Of a DNA stretch of 64,000 nt, positions 17,604-26,916 are shown piece by piece. The stretch's first letter is position 1. Each line of letters starts with the position of its first letter. The DNA is from Alphaproteobacteria bacterium (GTDB taxonomy: Bacteria; Pseudomonadota; Alphaproteobacteria; Rs-D84), in NCBI GenBank assembly GCA_009777955.1, contig WRKW01000004.1, forward strand, positions 1 to 64,000. Direction: 5' to 3'. The notes beneath the pieces were generated by a model. It was not told the origin of the DNA. It saw only the letters and a list, made by a program, of their open reading frames with translations, and ran no database searches. The translations under genes were made by a program, and so were the position numbers.

Positions 17604-18861
17604 AATTACCCTGCCAAATATTTTAACCGCGCATAATATTGCAAGCATCACACTTTTGTTCGCCCTGCTTTTGCTATTCGTTGTTATTGCCATTGCTATG
17701 GCCGACAGACGAATTTCACCGGGCACGCGGCGGGCGGCGGCGAATACCTGTGAAACAACCGTCGCTGTTCAATCGGGCGATACGCTGTCTAAACTTTTAA
17801 CTGCCCAGGGATTATCCGGTACTGACGTGCATGAAATCGCGGCACGCTTGAAACACGAATGCCAAATATCCCTTCTTCGTGCCGATGCAGATCAGCTTGT
17901 CTTTGCACGCACCGCAGAATCCGCGCCGGTAGATAAAATAATCCTGATTTCCAGTCCTTGGAAACACATTGAAATTACGCGCGGCGAAGACATGGGCTGG
18001 TCTACCAAAATAATCGATATAGAGCGCGATACATATCTGGTTCGCAAGTCGGGCGAAATAGAAGAAGGCGATTCGTTTTATGTCGCCGGCACCCGTGCGG
18101 GAATTCCACCCGGAGTCCTTGCCGATGTATACAACCTTTTGGCATTTGAAATTGACTTTGAACGCGATGTCCGCGTTGGTCAAGAATTTTCAGTCCTATA
18201 TGAAGAATACTTTGCGGACGGGGAAAAGGTCAGCAACGGTGCAGTAATAGCCATATCATTCGATGCATTGCGCGGAAATGTAAAAATGTACCGGTTTAAA
18301 ACAAATGAAGGCAGGGTCGGATATTACGATGAAAATGGTAATGGCGCGGTCAAAGCGTTAAAACGCACCCCAATAAACAACGCGCGAGTATCCAGCAGCT
18401 TTGGCAACAGACGGCATCCGATCTTGGGCTTTACCCGTGCACACAAAGGCGTGGATTTCCGCGCAGCCCATGGAACACCGATACCTTCGGCCGGTGCCGG
18501 TCGCGTTATTCGGCGCGGATTTGACAACGGGTACGGCAACTTTGTAAGAATCCGTCATGGCGGGGGATTTGAAACACTTTACGCCCACATGTCAAAATTC
18601 GCACCCGGTGTTGGTACCGGAACACAAGTGCGTCAGGGTCAGATTATTGGATATGTAGGTTCTACGGGGCTGTCCACAGGCCCACACCTGCATTACGAAA
18701 TCATAAAAAACGGTGTCCATGTGAATCCTATGACAGTAAAATTTCCCGCGATAGATAACCTTAACGAAGAAAATAAACAAGAGTTCATTGTGCTTCGTGA
18801 AAAAATTGATGATGCAAAGCGAATGTTGGGAGAATATCCGAATCTATTCGTAAAAATGTGA
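17590..18861 (+). CDS. M23 family murein endopeptidase with N-terminal membrane anchor
   Basis: A zinc metallopeptidase that cleaves peptidoglycan cross-bridges in the periplasm. I chose the ATG at 17590 because the promoter's -10 overlaps the earlier ATG at 17581. The 423 residues contain one membrane helix (ITLLFALLLLFVVIAIAM), then a LysM/OapA-like region with 'VAVQSGDTLSKLL', a middle domain, and a full LytM domain. In that domain 'SSFGNRRHPILG', 'HKGVDF' (about residue 284) and 'HLHYEI' (about 366) supply the H-x3-D and H-x-H zinc ligands, so it should be active. The layout resembles MepM/YebA. A terminator follows. Confidence 0.92.
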   Translation: MKNAKITLPNILTAHNIASITLLFALLLLFVVIAIAMADRRISPGTRRAAANTCETTVAVQSGDTLSKLLTAQGLSGTDVHEIAARLKHECQISLLRADADQLVFARTAESAPVDKIILISSPWKHIEITRGEDMGWSTKIIDIERDTYLVRKSGEIEEGDSFYVAGTRAGIPPGVLADVYNLLAFEIDFERDVRVGQEFSVLYEEYFADGEKVSNGAVIAISFDALRGNVKMYRFKTNEGRVGYYDENGNGAVKALKRTPINNARVSSSFGNRRHPILGFTRAHKGVDFRAAHGTPIPSAGAGRVIRRGFDNGYGNFVRIRHGGGFETLYAHMSKFAPGVGTGTQVRQGQIIGYVGSTGLSTGPHLHYEIIKNGVHVNPMTVKFPAIDNLNEENKQEFIVLREKIDDAKRMLGEYPNLFVKM

Positions 18862-18876
18862 ATTTTTGATTTCAAT

Positions 18877-18901
18877 AAAAAGCGCATAAAATGCGCTTTT
18901 T
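18877..18901. terminator. Bidirectional terminator
   Basis: AAAAAGCGCATAAAATGCGCTTTTT sits between the convergent M23 peptidase gene and the outer-membrane barrel gene, and works on either strand. Confidence 0.85.
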
Positions 18902-18922
18902 ATATATGCACGTTCGGAATAA

Positions 18923-19558
18923 TCAGAAAAAATACCGCAGTCCCAGCTTTACTTCACCATAGGTCACATCCGTATTGTAACGAACATATTCCGAAGCATC
19001 AACTATAGTGCTATAACTTAGACGGCCACCGTTGAAATATCTGTACCCCAGATCCGCCGTCAGGCTGTTTGTAAGACTGAATGCGACGCCCGCGGATGCC
19101 TGCCATGCCAGTCCACCGCCACGCAGATCGATTCCAATACCATCGGTGTCTTCTGTGCCTGATATTTCCATAAACGCGTTGTTATAACCAAAACCAAGCC
19201 CCCCATACAACCAGAATTTTCTGGAAAGCGGAAAATCGTAGTACCCGTTTAACAAGATGGAAGTATTGGATATTTTTACATCGTCATGCTTGTCCGATGA
19301 ACTGGCATGCATGTTGCTTTCCACCTCTACACGAAAGTCTGAAAACTTCGCACCAAACGCGGCACTGAATCCCGGGGTCATACCCATATTCGTGTTTTGC
19401 TTGATTTGAATAAGATCGCCATTATCTCTGGTTTTCAAATTTTCGCCCAGGACGGGCATTACCAACGCTATCTTTCCCGAAACATACTGTTTTGTCTGCG
19501 CGTTGGCAACACCTGTGAAAGCAACGCACAAAGTAATACAAGTCAAAGTTTTTTTCAT
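18923..19558 (-). CDS. Outer-membrane beta-barrel protein (opacity/OmpA-like porin family)
   Basis: The 211 residues begin with a clear signal peptide (LTCITLCVAFTGVANA). Alternating amphipathic strands follow, with typical barrel signatures: 'WLYGGLGFGYNNAF', 'GLAWQASAGVAFSL', 'SLTADLGYRYFNGG'. It ends in GLRYFF, the terminal Phe needed for BAM assembly. The length fits an eight-stranded barrel. The specific role (adhesion, structural) cannot be told. The ribosome site is GAAAGGATAAAAA. It is monocistronic. Confidence 0.85.
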   Translation of the reverse strand: MKKTLTCITLCVAFTGVANAQTKQYVSGKIALVMPVLGENLKTRDNGDLIQIKQNTNMGMTPGFSAAFGAKFSDFRVEVESNMHASSSDKHDDVKISNTSILLNGYYDFPLSRKFWLYGGLGFGYNNAFMEISGTEDTDGIGIDLRGGGLAWQASAGVAFSLTNSLTADLGYRYFNGGRLSYSTIVDASEYVRYNTDVTYGEVKLGLRYFF

Positions 19559-19637
19559 TTTTTATCCTTTCAGCTCGGTAAAAACTTAAACAGATTATAA
19601 ACTTATTCTGCACAACCGGTCAACGATAAAACTATAT

Positions 19638-19665
19638 TTGACAAAACAATTATATTGTTTATGAT
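19638..19665 (+). promoter_or_regulatory. Strong promoter with palindromic operator in the spacer
   Basis: TTGACA (19638-19643), 16 bases, TATGAT (19660-19665). The spacer holds a perfect inverted repeat AAACAAT-TAT-ATTGTTT (19644-19660), so a repressor dimer would sit between the -35 and -10. It drives the small protein at 19701. Confidence 0.65.
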
Positions 19666-19700
19666 ATGGTAAATTCTTAACAAAACCAAAGGAAAAAATA

Positions 19701-20063
19701 ATGATGAGCTATCTATTAAACATGTTTAATGCCCCAAAATTCAGAATACAACCCAAAAGAAACCTCGATACATATTCGGATCAGAAAAACAACGAAGAAC
19801 CCGAATTAAAAGAAGTCAATGGAATCAAATTAGTTCTTGTATATGGCAATTCATTGAATGTTGAACGTCTGGATTGTGGCATGTGTACAGAAAACCACGG
19901 ATGTGACAGAAAAACTTATTGTCTGCCGTCGATCGAGCTTAGGAAAAAGATTGAACCGAACAACACTTCAACAAAACCCGGTAATTTCAGAGATGAATGT
20001 TTCCCACAGCATCAAGACGATTTGTTTGAAATACTGCGCAAATTCAACGGATGGACAAAATAA
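19701..20063 (+). CDS. Small hypothetical protein with Cys cluster
   Basis: Unrecognised; 120 residues, no signal peptide, so cytoplasmic. The start has an AAAGGAAAAAATA ribosome site. A short strand-rich core (EVNGIKLVLVYGN) is followed by 'CGMCTENHGCDRKTYCLPS' and one further Cys (DECFP). The C-x2-C-x5-C-x5-C spacing could bind a metal; this is inference. A strong promoter with an internal palindrome lies upstream and a terminator downstream, so it is an independent and probably repressible gene. Confidence 0.65.
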   Translation: MMSYLLNMFNAPKFRIQPKRNLDTYSDQKNNEEPELKEVNGIKLVLVYGNSLNVERLDCGMCTENHGCDRKTYCLPSIELRKKIEPNNTSTKPGNFRDECFPQHQDDLFEILRKFNGWTK

Positions 20064-20204
20064 GCAAAAGACAATAAATGTCGATTATAGACAAACTGAT
20101 AAGCACAAGTGGTATAAAAAACCAAATAAAAACGTGCAAGGAATCAAACGTTAATACCTGGACACCCAGTCATATAGTATGTGGAATTTGAAAGAACAAA
20201 CACA

Positions 20205-20245
20205 AAACCCTTGCAAAGCCAATGCCAGCAAGGGTTTGAATTTTT
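20205..20245. terminator. Terminator after the small Cys protein
   Basis: AAACCCTTGC ... GCAAGGGTTT followed by GAATTTTT. It lies between convergent genes (small Cys protein and parC). The 140 bases before it (20064-20204) show no gene. Confidence 0.7.
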
Positions 20246-20260
20246 GATTGATTTAATTAT

Positions 20261-22519
20261 TTATTTTCCGAATTTTCCATTTCGCGGAAAGCCGACTGGA
20301 ACCGTCTGACCCTGGGATGCACGGTGTCCCAGCCACGGCGACCAATCATCCAATTTTGTCGTACCGCGACCTGTCGTCCAGCCAAAGCCCTCACCCTTTG
20401 TAAAAAACATCACGTCAAGTACATAGGTGCGTTCTGCATTGTATTTCTGCAAAATAACCCCTTTGCCGCGCGCCATTTCCGGGATTTCTGATGCCGGGAA
20501 AATTAAAAGCTTGTCGTTGCTGCCGATAATTGCACAATATAAGTCATTGCTAATTTCTGATTGCTGAACTCCGACTTCAACACACAGTACCGCCGATACT
20601 TTTCCATCCACATTCATGACCTGGCGGCCATTTTTTGTCTGGGCCAGGCAATTTTCACCCGCAACAATAAATCCGTTTCCACGATGTCCCACCAATAAAT
20701 ACTTTCCCGCTGGATTCAGAACAAATGCGCGGATAATCGCTTCTTCCGCGCCTATGTCCGCCAGCATGCGAACCGATTCGCCAAAGCCACGGGCGGACGG
20801 CAATGCGTTCGCGGATAAAGTATACATTTTTCCGCCACTGGTAAATAAATTAATCTTATCGGTAGACATGGCATGAAATGCGAATTGAAGCTCGTCACCC
20901 TCCTTGAACTTCATATCCAGTACCGATAAATCCAGATGTCCCTTTGCCGCACGTATCCATCCCATGGTCGACAAGATTATTGTAAGTGGCTCTTTTTCTA
21001 TAAATTCGTCTGGATTGATTACAATTTCATCTTCTGTGCTTGCCGCGGCCCACACAGACCGTCTTCGCCCCAATGGGGTATTTTTCGCATACTGTTTCTT
21101 TACCTCGGCAAACCAGGCTTTTAATTGATCGTTCTGAGCATCTTCCGATGCCATCAGTGCCTTTAACTCTTTTTGCTCTTTATGCAAAGCGGCATCTTCA
21201 CGCTTTATTTCCATTTCTTCAAGCTTGCGCAAACTACGCAGGCGAGTATTCAAAATAGCCTCTACCTGAATTTCAGTCAAACCAAATTCCGCAATAAGCG
21301 CAGCCTTTGCATCGTCTTCTTCACGGATTATTTGGATCACTCTATCCAGGTTAAGATATACTATCAGCAATCCGCCCAGTATTTCCAACCGCCGCGCGAT
21401 ATTTGCCAATCGCCAACCCGTCCTTCGTAGCAACACAGATTTTTGATGTGCGACAAATTCGCCCAAAACTTCGCCGATTTTCATAACCCGTGGTGCACCC
21501 TGGCTGTCAATTACATTAAAATTCATATTAAACCGCGATTCAAGGGCAGTCATCGCGAACATGTGTGCCATTAATTTTTCGGGCTCTATATTTCGTGTCT
21601 TTGGGGTAATCACTACACGGACATCGGTCGTGGATTCATCTATAATATCATCTGTCAACGGCAGTTTTTTTGCGTCGATTAAAGTTGCAATCTGTTCCAC
21701 CAAAGTAGATTTCGTAAGGCCATAGGGTATTTCAGTAACGACAATCTGGTATTGACCCTTGCCCATATCTTCGACTTCCCATTTCGCACGGATGCGAAAC
21801 GCACCCTTGCCCGTTTCATAATTCTTTACAATAGTATCAAAATCGTCGATCAAGACACCACCGGTCGGAAAATCCGGTCCGGTCAGCTTTTTCATGATTT
21901 GGGCGGTGGTGGCATCTGGCCTGTCTATTATTAATGCCAGCGCATCGCAAATTTCGGCCACATTGTGGGTCGGAATATTGGTCGCCATTCCAACCGCGAT
22001 CCCCATGCTGCCGTTCGCAAGCAAGTTAGGAAACGCGCCGGGCATTACGACCGGTTCCAATGTAGTGCCGTCAAAATTCGCCATCATATCGACAGAATCT
22101 TCGTCCAGCCCGTCCATAATCATCATGGCCGCCGGGGTCATTTTGGATTCAGTGTATCGATACGCAGCCTGGGGGTCGCCATCTATATTTCCAAAATTAC
22201 CCTGTCCATCAACCAGCGGATAACGTACTGAAAAATCTTGAGCAAGGCGAACCATAGCATCATAAACCGAAGAATCGCCATGCGGATGATAATGCCCCAA
22301 AACGTCACCGACAACGGTTGCGCATTTACGGAATCCAGAATTCGGCCCCAGCCTTTGCCGCAACATTGAATATAATATGCGTCGTTGCACGGGTTTTAAT
22401 CCGTCCCGAACATCTGGCAATGCACGTGCGACAATTACCGACACAGCGTATGACAGGTATCTTTCGCTCATCGCATCGGCAAGCTGTTGGGTATCTATGT
22501 TTTGGATAATTTCCTTCAT
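20261..22519 (-). CDS. parC: DNA topoisomerase IV subunit A
   Basis: The DNA-breaking subunit that decatenates sister chromosomes with ParE. The 752 residues contain the '[14 protein letters not shown]' region and the catalytic Tyr in 'QAAYRYTE'. The quinolone-region Ser (HGDSS) is the susceptible type. I call it ParC rather than GyrA because no GyrA-box (QRRGGRG-like) is seen and the length suits ParC. The C-terminal pinwheel keeps '[18 protein letters not shown]'. Before it lies an extra 'VQQSEISND' segment encoded by a sequence that matches the intergenic repeat at 59245. There is no Shine-Dalgarno; TTGCAA-17-TAAATT ends 10 bases before the ATG. Confidence 0.95.
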   Translation of the reverse strand: MKEIIQNIDTQQLADAMSERYLSYAVSVIVARALPDVRDGLKPVQRRILYSMLRQRLGPNSGFRKCATVVGDVLGHYHPHGDSSVYDAMVRLAQDFSVRYPLVDGQGNFGNIDGDPQAAYRYTESKMTPAAMMIMDGLDEDSVDMMANFDGTTLEPVVMPGAFPNLLANGSMGIAVGMATNIPTHNVAEICDALALIIDRPDATTAQIMKKLTGPDFPTGGVLIDDFDTIVKNYETGKGAFRIRAKWEVEDMGKGQYQIVVTEIPYGLTKSTLVEQIATLIDAKKLPLTDDIIDESTTDVRVVITPKTRNIEPEKLMAHMFAMTALESRFNMNFNVIDSQGAPRVMKIGEVLGEFVAHQKSVLLRRTGWRLANIARRLEILGGLLIVYLNLDRVIQIIREEDDAKAALIAEFGLTEIQVEAILNTRLRSLRKLEEMEIKREDAALHKEQKELKALMASEDAQNDQLKAWFAEVKKQYAKNTPLGRRRSVWAAASTEDEIVINPDEFIEKEPLTIILSTMGWIRAAKGHLDLSVLDMKFKEGDELQFAFHAMSTDKINLFTSGGKMYTLSANALPSARGFGESVRMLADIGAEEAIIRAFVLNPAGKYLLVGHRGNGFIVAGENCLAQTKNGRQVMNVDGKVSAVLCVEVGVQQSEISNDLYCAIIGSNDKLLIFPASEIPEMARGKGVILQKYNAERTYVLDVMFFTKGEGFGWTTGRGTTKLDDWSPWLGHRASQGQTVPVGFPRNGKFGK
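20543..20566. repeat. Repeat-like sequence in frame inside parC
   Basis: TCATTGCTAATTTCTGATTG and the bases after it repeat the 'gattgctgattt / aattagcaatcag' spacer motif seen between ribosomal genes (best match at 59245-59280). Here it is read as VQQSEISND within ParC. Confidence 0.5.
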
Positions 22520-22621
22520 GACGGGGGTTAATTTATTTCATTTGATAGAAAATTGCAAGTGAGAAAAGTTTTTACAACAACAAAATAGATATACATTACC
22601 GTAAAACATACTTTAAACTTG

Positions 22622-22650
22622 AAAAATTGACCACCGTAAAAACGGTGGTC
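22622..22650 (-). terminator. Terminator of rpsU
   Basis: On the minus strand GACCACCGT-TTTTA-CGGTGGTC followed by AATTTTTC, 28 bases after the rpsU stop. Confidence 0.8.
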
Positions 22651-22677
22651 GTTCAGAACCAGTAAAGAATCCAATAT

Positions 22678-22884
22678 TCAGAATCCAAACACCATTCTTT
22701 GTTTTGATTGGCGCTTTTTTTCCTTTCGAACAGCTTCTTCTTTAAGGCGTTTCCGCGCTGCGGTCGGCTTTTCATAACGCTGACGCTCTTTCATTTCGCG
22801 GTAAAGCCCTTCCTTTTGGGACTTTCTTTTCGCAACGCGCAACGCCTGTTCGACGTTATTGTCACGAACCAGAACTTTTACCAT
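22678..22884 (-). CDS. rpsU: 30S ribosomal protein S21
   Basis: The 68 residues match S21 along its length: '[20 protein letters not shown]' start, '[22 protein letters not shown]' core and a basic tail. The ATG at 22884 is placed 5 bases after AAGGGGGTGAG; the track start at 22890 is a GTG two codons earlier that is too close to this site. The gene stands alone with its own terminator. Confidence 0.95.
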   Translation of the reverse strand: MVKVLVRDNNVEQALRVAKRKSQKEGLYREMKERQRYEKPTAARKRLKEEAVRKEKKRQSKQRMVFGF

Positions 22885-23033
22885 GTACACTCACCCCCTT
22901 TAAGGATTCTGTAATCAATTGCGCCGATTATTACGGAAAGATTGGCATAAATCAAGTTTTTTTCTTTCAAAACGACAAACCCATGAATAATGCCGACCGG
23001 AGAGCGGGGAAGCTTTGGGCGAAAGGCAGGCAT

Positions 23034-23057
23034 AACGGATCTCTGACGAGAGCCGTT
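23034..23057. repeat. ACGGCTCT hairpin repeat, copy 2
   Basis: AACGGATCTCTGACGAGAGCCGTT, the same family as at 4120, 52012 and 56450. It lies in the 398-bp gap 22885-23282, which otherwise holds only the inverted-repeat element at 23144. Confidence 0.65.
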
Positions 23058-23143
23058 TAGGTTATAATTATACCAACGGAGTCATTGGCCTGCGCCAGAG
23101 TGACAATGCTATGGGGACAATTGTATTCCAATATAACATTTCG

Positions 23144-23269
23144 TGTCATTGCGAGTCGCGGCACCGCTTGCGGTGACGGACGAAGCAATCTTTTCCAACA
23201 GGGGAAGTATAATAATTCCATTGTCTGGAAAGATTGCTTCGTCCGCCTGACGGCGTGACTCGCAATGAC
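23144..23269. mobile_element. Inverted-repeat element, GTCATTGCGAG family, copy 1
   Basis: The ends are GTCATTGCGAGTC and GACTCGCAATGAC. Inside are a second inverted pair (GACGAAGCAATC / GATTGCTTCGTC) and a TTGCGGTGACG arm. It has no coding content and is MITE-like. A second, longer copy lies at 41839-42013. The conserved sequence after it (CCGAGAGCCGCAAACAGCG) is shared by both copies and forms the 3' end of the gene at 23283. Confidence 0.75.
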
Positions 23270-23282
23270 AACTGCAATGGCA

Positions 23283-23786
23283 TCAAAGACCGAGAGCCGC
23301 AAACAGCGCCGACCGGGAGGTGGCTGCCCTGGCTTCGAACCCGCAATAGTACGCGCAGCGATTTGTGCAATTGGACGGAGTAACGTCATCGATAATGAAA
23401 ACCCAAGCCGACGAAGCGACACTAAACCCGGGAATACTTGTTATCTTACACCAACAGTATTGGCCACCATCTGCAACAGGGTTGCCGGGATGACCCCTGC
23501 TTCCGTTCGTACTTGAACACAGGCTTGTGCCACTGAACTCTGATACATTACTTCCGGTACAATTCGTTAATTTCCAATCCCCAAGGGATAGGTTGGTGCA
23601 ATCTCGATATGAGCTCCAACCACTCATACCATTAGCAGGACAGTGAGTGAAACCATCACTTTGACAACTCGTCGGACTTATGGGTCTTGCCATACACGCA
23701 ACAGCGGCAATAGACCCATGCAATGGGATTATCGTTAATACAGCAAGGATGCTTGTTAGCTTTATTGTTTTGTTAAATGTATTCAT
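23283..23786 (-). CDS. Secreted Cys-rich protein with repeat-derived C-terminus
   Basis: Unrecognised; 167 residues from the ATG at 23786 (ribosome site AAAGGAGAGAG; the track start is 13 codons longer and lacks one). A signal peptide ends near residue 27 (HGSIAAVA). The mature part has about 12 cysteines with 'WSSYRDCTNLSLGDWKLTNC', 'GGQYCWC' and 'CTNRCAYYC', suggesting a small disulfide-bonded domain. The last 18 residues (EARAATSRSALFAALGL) are encoded by sequence also found beside the other GTCATTGCGAG element at about 42050. A repeat therefore seems to have replaced the original 3' end. An extended -10 (TGGTATAAT) lies 27 bases upstream of the start. Confidence 0.7.
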   Translation of the reverse strand: MNTFNKTIKLTSILAVLTIIPLHGSIAAVACMARPISPTSCQSDGFTHCPANGMSGWSSYRDCTNLSLGDWKLTNCTGSNVSEFSGTSLCSSTNGSRGHPGNPVADGGQYCWCKITSIPGFSVASSAWVFIIDDVTPSNCTNRCAYYCGFEARAATSRSALFAALGL

Positions 23787-23876
23787 GATACTCTCTCCTT
23801 TGGGTATATTTATATTATACCACACCCCATGACAAAGGTCAATTTGTATTTAGTCATGTAAAGAGAGAAAAATGAA

Positions 23877-24971
23877 TTATATCCGCCCCCAACGACGGTG
23901 CATCCATAGATATTCCGATGGACTTTGTCGCGCGGCACGTTCCAACGCATCGTTTACAAGCTGCATCCCGTTAATTTCGTCCGCGCGCGCATCGCCGGTC
24001 TTTGGCAGTTTTAAAATTTCATCAAACACTATTTCGTGACGCACCCCACCTATTCTGTGTATATGCGCAATTAATATGGGTATATCCAGCTTCAGGGCAA
24101 TCCTTGCAACCCCGGTCGATGTCATTGCGGGTCGCCCAAAGAAAAATAAAGATTCCCCCTCTTTTACCCGCTGATCCGAATTGATGTTAATCACCCCACC
24201 CTGATGCAGAATGCGGAAAAGCTGTACCGGGTTGCCAACTGGTATAAACTGAACCTCCTTTACCAGTTTTTGCCCGTAATTATCCAGCATGACATCATTC
24301 ATCAAAGGATTGTTTGGAAATCTGTATGTTATTCCGACCGGCGCGTCAAACCCAAGAAAAGACAAAGTCGTCACCCCCATGTTTCCAGAATGCGGCACAG
24401 ACACCAGATACGGTTGATTAGCCCCGTTTATATCATCAAACAGATGCTGGTTTTTGAATGAAATATATCTATGCATATATTTTTTATAAGTATCGAATTT
24501 CAGCCCTTCACCAAAAGTACGTCCCCAGTTATTCCACATTTTATTTAAGAAATCCCTGTTATTATTCTGTGGCATAATTATTTCCAGATTGCGCTGTGCT
24601 ATCTTGTGCGCTTTTGTAAACGGACCGACAATTTCCAATAATTTACCGGAAAGCCACGAAAGCCAGGAAAGCGGAAGAAGTTTGAAAAACCATACGGTCG
24701 CATGATATGCCAATGATTCCGCCGGATGTGAAATCCATTTCTTTTTCCATGTACGGTTCTTTTCCACCGGATATTTGCGCTGTGGCACGAATATCGCGTA
24801 AACCGCAAATACAAAAAAGACCACCAGCGGAAAAAATAAAAAAAATCTGTCGATATCGAATATCGCGGTCATTACCAGAAAAACGGCAAAAACAAGACGC
24901 AAAGACATTACCGCACGCAAATCTTTCGCGGTGGCTATCCAAAGGAAAATAAACATAAGAAATGTAATCAT
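23877..24971 (-). CDS. Lipid A biosynthesis acyltransferase (LpxL/HtrB family)
   Basis: Transfers a secondary acyl chain to lipid A at the inner membrane. The 364 residues start with an unusual two- or three-helix hydrophobic region (FLVMTAIFD..., LFFPLVVFFVFAVYAIF), longer than the single anchor of E. coli LpxL. The acyltransferase domain contains 'VPHSGNMGV' in place of the usual H-x-GN-x-E motif, so the acidic partner of the HX4D/E pair is not obvious. 'INSDQRVKEG' and 'FFFGRPAMTSTGVARIALKL' follow, and it ends 'YLWMHRRW'. It is divergent from msbA, the flippase for the same product. There is no Shine-Dalgarno; a possible TATAAA lies 8 bases before the ATG. Confidence 0.85.
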   Translation of the reverse strand: MITFLMFIFLWIATAKDLRAVMSLRLVFAVFLVMTAIFDIDRFFLFFPLVVFFVFAVYAIFVPQRKYPVEKNRTWKKKWISHPAESLAYHATVWFFKLLPLSWLSWLSGKLLEIVGPFTKAHKIAQRNLEIIMPQNNNRDFLNKMWNNWGRTFGEGLKFDTYKKYMHRYISFKNQHLFDDINGANQPYLVSVPHSGNMGVTTLSFLGFDAPVGITYRFPNNPLMNDVMLDNYGQKLVKEVQFIPVGNPVQLFRILHQGGVININSDQRVKEGESLFFFGRPAMTSTGVARIALKLDIPILIAHIHRIGGVRHEIVFDEILKLPKTGDARADEINGMQLVNDALERAARQSPSEYLWMHRRWGRI

Positions 24972-25070
24972 ATTATGCCAGTTTATATCGCAAAAGGCCG
25001 AATATCAAGCAAAAAACTCTACTTGATTTGCTGCCTTATTTACATATATAATCTTTGCCAGAGGTAAAAA

Positions 25071-26858
25071 ATGTTGAATAAAATTAAGTCTTTCTTTAAA
25101 AACGACAACCCGGAAACACAAATCAAGTGGTCACTATACAAACGCGTCTGGAATGAAATTGGACGACCGTACTGGAAATGGCTGGCCGGCGGCATTGTAT
25201 GCACAATCATAGCCGCATCGGCAGAAGGATATTCAATACTTTTGGTAAAACAAGTAATAGACCAGGGATTTATCGAAAAAAGTATGGATTCGCTGTATAT
25301 ATTCGGATTGTTGATAGTTGCAACGTTCAGCATAAAAAGCGTGTTCACATACGCCAAAACGTTATTGATGTCAAAAGCCGGGCTGTTGGCCGCAACGGGG
25401 TTACGTCGCCGGATATATCGGCACATGGTTCGGCTTAACATAGGTGCGTTCAATGCATCGCGCACCGGTGCATTGATGAATTATTATGGACTGCATGCTG
25501 GTGCGGTGCTGGGTCTGGTTACCAATACCGTAATAACTGTCGCGCATAACGTCGCCACAATTATCATAGCAATGAGCATAATGTTATGGGTCGCACCGCA
25601 AATGTTTGCAGTACTTTTATTCCTTGTCCCCGGCATAATGATACCGCTGGTACTTATAATGCGGCAAAAACGCAAACTGACACGCCAGTCATTCGGTATA
25701 GCGAATGATTCCACAAATCATGTAACCCAAACCATACAGGGAATAAAGACAATACAGTCGTTTGGCGCGGAAAAGGCGGAAGCATTGAATTTCGACGCAA
25801 TCGAGGACGCAGGTATAAAAAACGCATACAAACATACTAAATTAAACGGTCTTCAATCGCCATTGCTTGAAATCATGATTTCCGTAGGACTTGCGATGGC
25901 ACTTATTGTCGGCGGACATTTTATTACTTCTGGCCAAATTACAACGGGTGATTTCGCAGCATTCATGCTTGCGCTTTCCGCGGCCTATGCCCCCGCAAAG
26001 AAAATCACAGGCATAAGCGGGGGAATCCAAGCCGGGTTACTGTCGGCGGAAAGATTGTTCGATTTCCTGGATAGCCGTTCGGAAATAATCGATGCTTGTA
26101 ACGCGGTAAAATTAAAAAGCAACTCCATAGGGATAAAACTGGAAGACGTGTCGTTTGCTTACAACTTGAAAGATGGACCGGTTTTAAACGGGGTAAGCCT
26201 TGACGTGCCAGCCGGACAAATATGTGCTTTTGTTGGTCCCAGCGGTGGCGGAAAATCAACTATATTTAATTTGCTGGAACGGTTTTACGACCCACAAAAA
26301 GGCCGGGTGCTTATCAACGGGAAAGACATTCGTGATTTTACATTGGAATCGTTGCGGCGCAATACAGCTATAGTGTCACAAGACGTGTTTCTTTTCCACG
26401 GCTCTATCGCGAACAATATAAAGTATGGCGCACCGAATGCCACAAGAAAGCAGATAGAAACAGCCGCAAAAGCAGCCAACGCGCATGAATTCATAAAAAC
26501 ACTTCCAAAGGGATATGACACCAATGTTGGGGAACGCGGCGTGCTTTTATCCGGCGGGCAAAAGCAACGGATTGCAATCGCGCGCGCCATATTGAAAAAC
26601 GCCCCGATTTTGCTGTTGGACGAAGCGACCAGCGCACTGGACACCCAGTCAGAAAAATTGATCCAGGCGGCACTGGCAAAACTTATGAAAGGCAGGACAA
26701 CTTTTGTAATCGCGCACCGGCTGTCAACCATTCTGGATGCTGATCAGATTTGCGTTGTGAAAGATGGAAAGATAGTAGAGCGCGGCACAGACAAACAGCT
26801 TTGCGCCATGAATGGCGAGTATAAAAAATTGCGCGATGTCCAATTAAAGAAAAAGTAA
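25071..26858 (+). CDS. msbA: Lipid A export ABC transporter, permease-ATPase fusion
   Basis: A half-transporter that forms a homodimer and flips lipid A-core across the inner membrane. The 595 residues contain an ABC type-1 membrane domain of six helices (about 25-310), then an ATPase with Walker A 'GPSGGGKST', Q-loop 'VSQD', signature 'LSGGQKQR', Walker B 'ILLLDEATS' and switch His 'IAHRLST'. The ribosome site is AGAGGT, with TATAAT further upstream. The assignment rests on the family and on the divergent lpxL-like neighbour; a general multidrug or lipid exporter is the alternative. Confidence 0.88.
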   Translation: MLNKIKSFFKNDNPETQIKWSLYKRVWNEIGRPYWKWLAGGIVCTIIAASAEGYSILLVKQVIDQGFIEKSMDSLYIFGLLIVATFSIKSVFTYAKTLLMSKAGLLAATGLRRRIYRHMVRLNIGAFNASRTGALMNYYGLHAGAVLGLVTNTVITVAHNVATIIIAMSIMLWVAPQMFAVLLFLVPGIMIPLVLIMRQKRKLTRQSFGIANDSTNHVTQTIQGIKTIQSFGAEKAEALNFDAIEDAGIKNAYKHTKLNGLQSPLLEIMISVGLAMALIVGGHFITSGQITTGDFAAFMLALSAAYAPAKKITGISGGIQAGLLSAERLFDFLDSRSEIIDACNAVKLKSNSIGIKLEDVSFAYNLKDGPVLNGVSLDVPAGQICAFVGPSGGGKSTIFNLLERFYDPQKGRVLINGKDIRDFTLESLRRNTAIVSQDVFLFHGSIANNIKYGAPNATRKQIETAAKAANAHEFIKTLPKGYDTNVGERGVLLSGGQKQRIAIARAILKNAPILLLDEATSALDTQSEKLIQAALAKLMKGRTTFVIAHRLSTILDADQICVVKDGKIVERGTDKQLCAMNGEYKKLRDVQLKKK

Positions 26859-26879
26859 AAAGTGCCATTTTTTGGCACC
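26854..26879 (-). terminator. Terminator of ccrM
   Basis: On the minus strand GTGCCA-AAAAA-TGGCAC followed by TTTTTACTTTTT. It overlaps the last codons of msbA on the other strand. Confidence 0.7.
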
Positions 26880-26916
26880 GTAACATAGACCGGCGGCAAT
26901 CCAAATGCAGCCAAAA

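Noticed and set aside
20261-22519. GyrA instead of ParC
   Set aside because: No GyrA-box is visible and the length fits ParC; gyrA would be longer with a QRRGGRG-like motif.
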